Shown here in pieces: positions 63,060 to 64,000 of a stretch of DNA of 64,000 nucleotides. The stretch is from Fodinibius sp. Rm-B-1B1-1 (lineage in GTDB: Bacteria; Bacteroidota; Rhodothermia; Balneolales; Balneolaceae): positions 806,001-870,000 of the forward strand of contig NZ_JBCFYD010000001.1 in assembly GCF_038594945.1 (NCBI RefSeq), in the 5' to 3' direction. Numbering within the stretch: position 1 is the first letter of the stretch; every line of letters begins with the position of its first letter. A program made the translations under genes and the position numbers. The notes under the pieces were generated by a model that was not told the DNA's origin, made no database searches, and saw only the letters and a program-made list of their open reading frames with translations.

Positions 63060-63064
63060 AAACA

Positions 63065-64000
63065 CTAATTATTGGTCGGTAATTGAATGATAAATGTTGT
63101 TTTTTCACCATAAGTCGACTCCACGCTAATAGAACCGCCCATTTTATTGACGATACCGTGACTTACCGAAAGTCCCAACCCCGTGCCAGTACCCACTTCT
63201 TTAGTGGTAAAAAACGGTTCGAAAATCCGAGACAGATGCTCCTCCTTTATACCCTTTCCGTTATCAGTAACGGTAAGCCATGCAGCGTCATTCTCTTTTT
63301 TTGTTTTAACGGTCACTTTGGGATCTTCCTCCCCTTCCATCGCATCCACTGCATTTAACAACAGATTTACCAATACCTGGTGGACTTGATCGGGCACACA
63401 AGAGATTAAGGGCAAGTCTTTGGAAAGATTCATTTCAAACGTCACATCTTTACAGCGAGCATCGTGCTGTAACAATCCCACTGCCGACTCAATAATTTCG
63501 TTAATTTGCACATTCTCAGACTGCATCTTTGACGGACGCGAAAAGTCGACTAAATCCCGGACAATTTTATTTATCCGCTGGATGTGCTCACGCACTTTTT
63601 TAAGCTGATTCTGTACAAACGCATCATCCGTCTTACGCTGACACACCTGCACCAGCGAAGATATAGCCGTTAACGGATTACCTACCTCATGGGCAACCCC
63701 GGCCGCCATATGACCTACTGTAGCCAGGCGTTCCGACTGCTGAATCTGCTCCTCCTTCATTTTGATATCCGTCAAATCACGCAAAATCTGTGACCGTCCT
63801 ATAATCTCATCTTTGTTATTCCGTATATAAGATTCGGTAAGGTTTACCAGCTTCCTTTCGCCATTTTTAGTCAGGCGCTCGGTCTCATAATTACTAACAT
63901 GACCTCGGCGTTGCATGTCGGATTTTATGCGCTGAAGCTCTTGCATTTCAATCAGCTCTTCCGGCATAATATCGCTAATGGGTTTTCCAATGATTTCATC
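63065..64000 (-). CDS. PAS-histidine kinase, partner of the sigma-54 activator (partial)
   Basis: The frame continues beyond the window at 64000. The visible part starts within a PAS domain ([20 protein letters not shown]) with its PAC strand [13 protein letters not shown]. It then has the HisKA site [20 protein letters not shown] and the ATPase domain with [23 protein letters not shown] and [15 protein letters not shown]. It is an NtrB-like kinase with no membrane helix in the visible part. Its stop overlaps the start of the activator gene. Together they should control the two sigma-54 promoters at 57965 and 60323. Confidence 0.85.
   Translation of the reverse strand, partial: DEIIGKPISDIMPEELIEMQELQRIKSDMQRRGHVSNYETERLTKNGERKLVNLTESYIRNNKDEIIGRSQILRDLTDIKMKEEQIQQSERLATVGHMAAGVAHEVGNPLTAISSLVQVCQRKTDDAFVQNQLKKVREHIQRINKIVRDLVDFSRPSKMQSENVQINEIIESAVGLLQHDARCKDVTFEMNLSKDLPLISCVPDQVHQVLVNLLLNAVDAMEGEEDPKVTVKTKKENDAAWLTVTDNGKGIKEEHLSRIFEPFFTTKEVGTGTGLGLSVSHGIVNKMGGSISVESTYGEKTTFIIQLPTNN

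Noticed and set aside
1-64000. CRISPR arrays, tRNA, rRNA and insertion sequences
   Set aside because: I looked for regularly spaced repeats, tRNA T-arm sequences, transposase motifs and terminal repeats and saw none that could be supported.

Overview
The window reads as a chromosomal segment of a Gram-negative bacterium of the Bacteroidota/Balneolota type (inference). The signs are TonB receptors with a carboxypeptidase-like N-terminal domain, many lipoproteins, HisKA_2 kinases, free-standing SusC-type plug lipoproteins, moderate-to-low G+C and dense co-directional operons. I saw no transposase, integrase, phage gene, CRISPR array, rRNA or tRNA. The left edge holds the end of rplS and its terminator.

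Region 0.4-6.2 kb is a selenium/arsenic/mercury-flavoured island. It has the two small transferases of the radical-SAM/selenodomain system, an ArsS-type radical SAM enzyme, its peroxidase-like partner and a divergent MerA-like flavoprotein. Next come a 48-residue Cys-rich protein behind a MerR-type promoter with a long spacer, a MerR regulator with the three mercury-binding cysteines, and a GDCCVxC-type protein. Region 6.2-10 kb holds an ECF sigma factor with a zinc anti-sigma factor, a peroxidase-like protein lacking its catalytic segment, a flavodoxin-like reductase and a triple rhodanese. Region 10-25 kb is mixed: a histidine kinase, a CcdA/TlpA pair, SDR, a broken DsrE-like gene, a Na/Ca exchanger, DoxX, MFS, a serine hydrolase, UPF0489-like and DUF3095 proteins, and a CxxCH protein with a Vgb-like propeller.

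Region 25-44 kb has Hsp20 with a possible sigma-54 promoter, a TonB receptor with a Cys/His/Met-rich secreted partner, KptA, an S9 peptidase, a PAS kinase split by a one-base frameshift, a sulfotransferase-like/aminotransferase pair, FetAB, two tandem plug lipoproteins, and an OmpR-type two-component system next to a large TonB receptor. Region 44-57 kb has HtpX, a PLP decarboxylase, a cyclase-TolB-TPR protein, TetR, NfeD-slipin, and an RND adaptor and pump.

The right end (57.7-64 kb) is the most interesting part. A porin-like gene and a two-gene YceI operon each have a sigma-54 (-24/-12) promoter, and both promoters start with the same eight bases. Upstream of each lie two TGCA-N4-TGCA sites whose starts are exactly 33 bases apart in both cases. 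A complete NtrC-type activator, its histidine kinase (running off the edge) and a stand-alone receiver protein are encoded alongside. I propose a locally encoded sigma-54 regulon controlling outer-membrane and periplasmic lipid-binding functions; the signal is unknown. All functional statements rest on motif and family recognition by eye; no searches were run.
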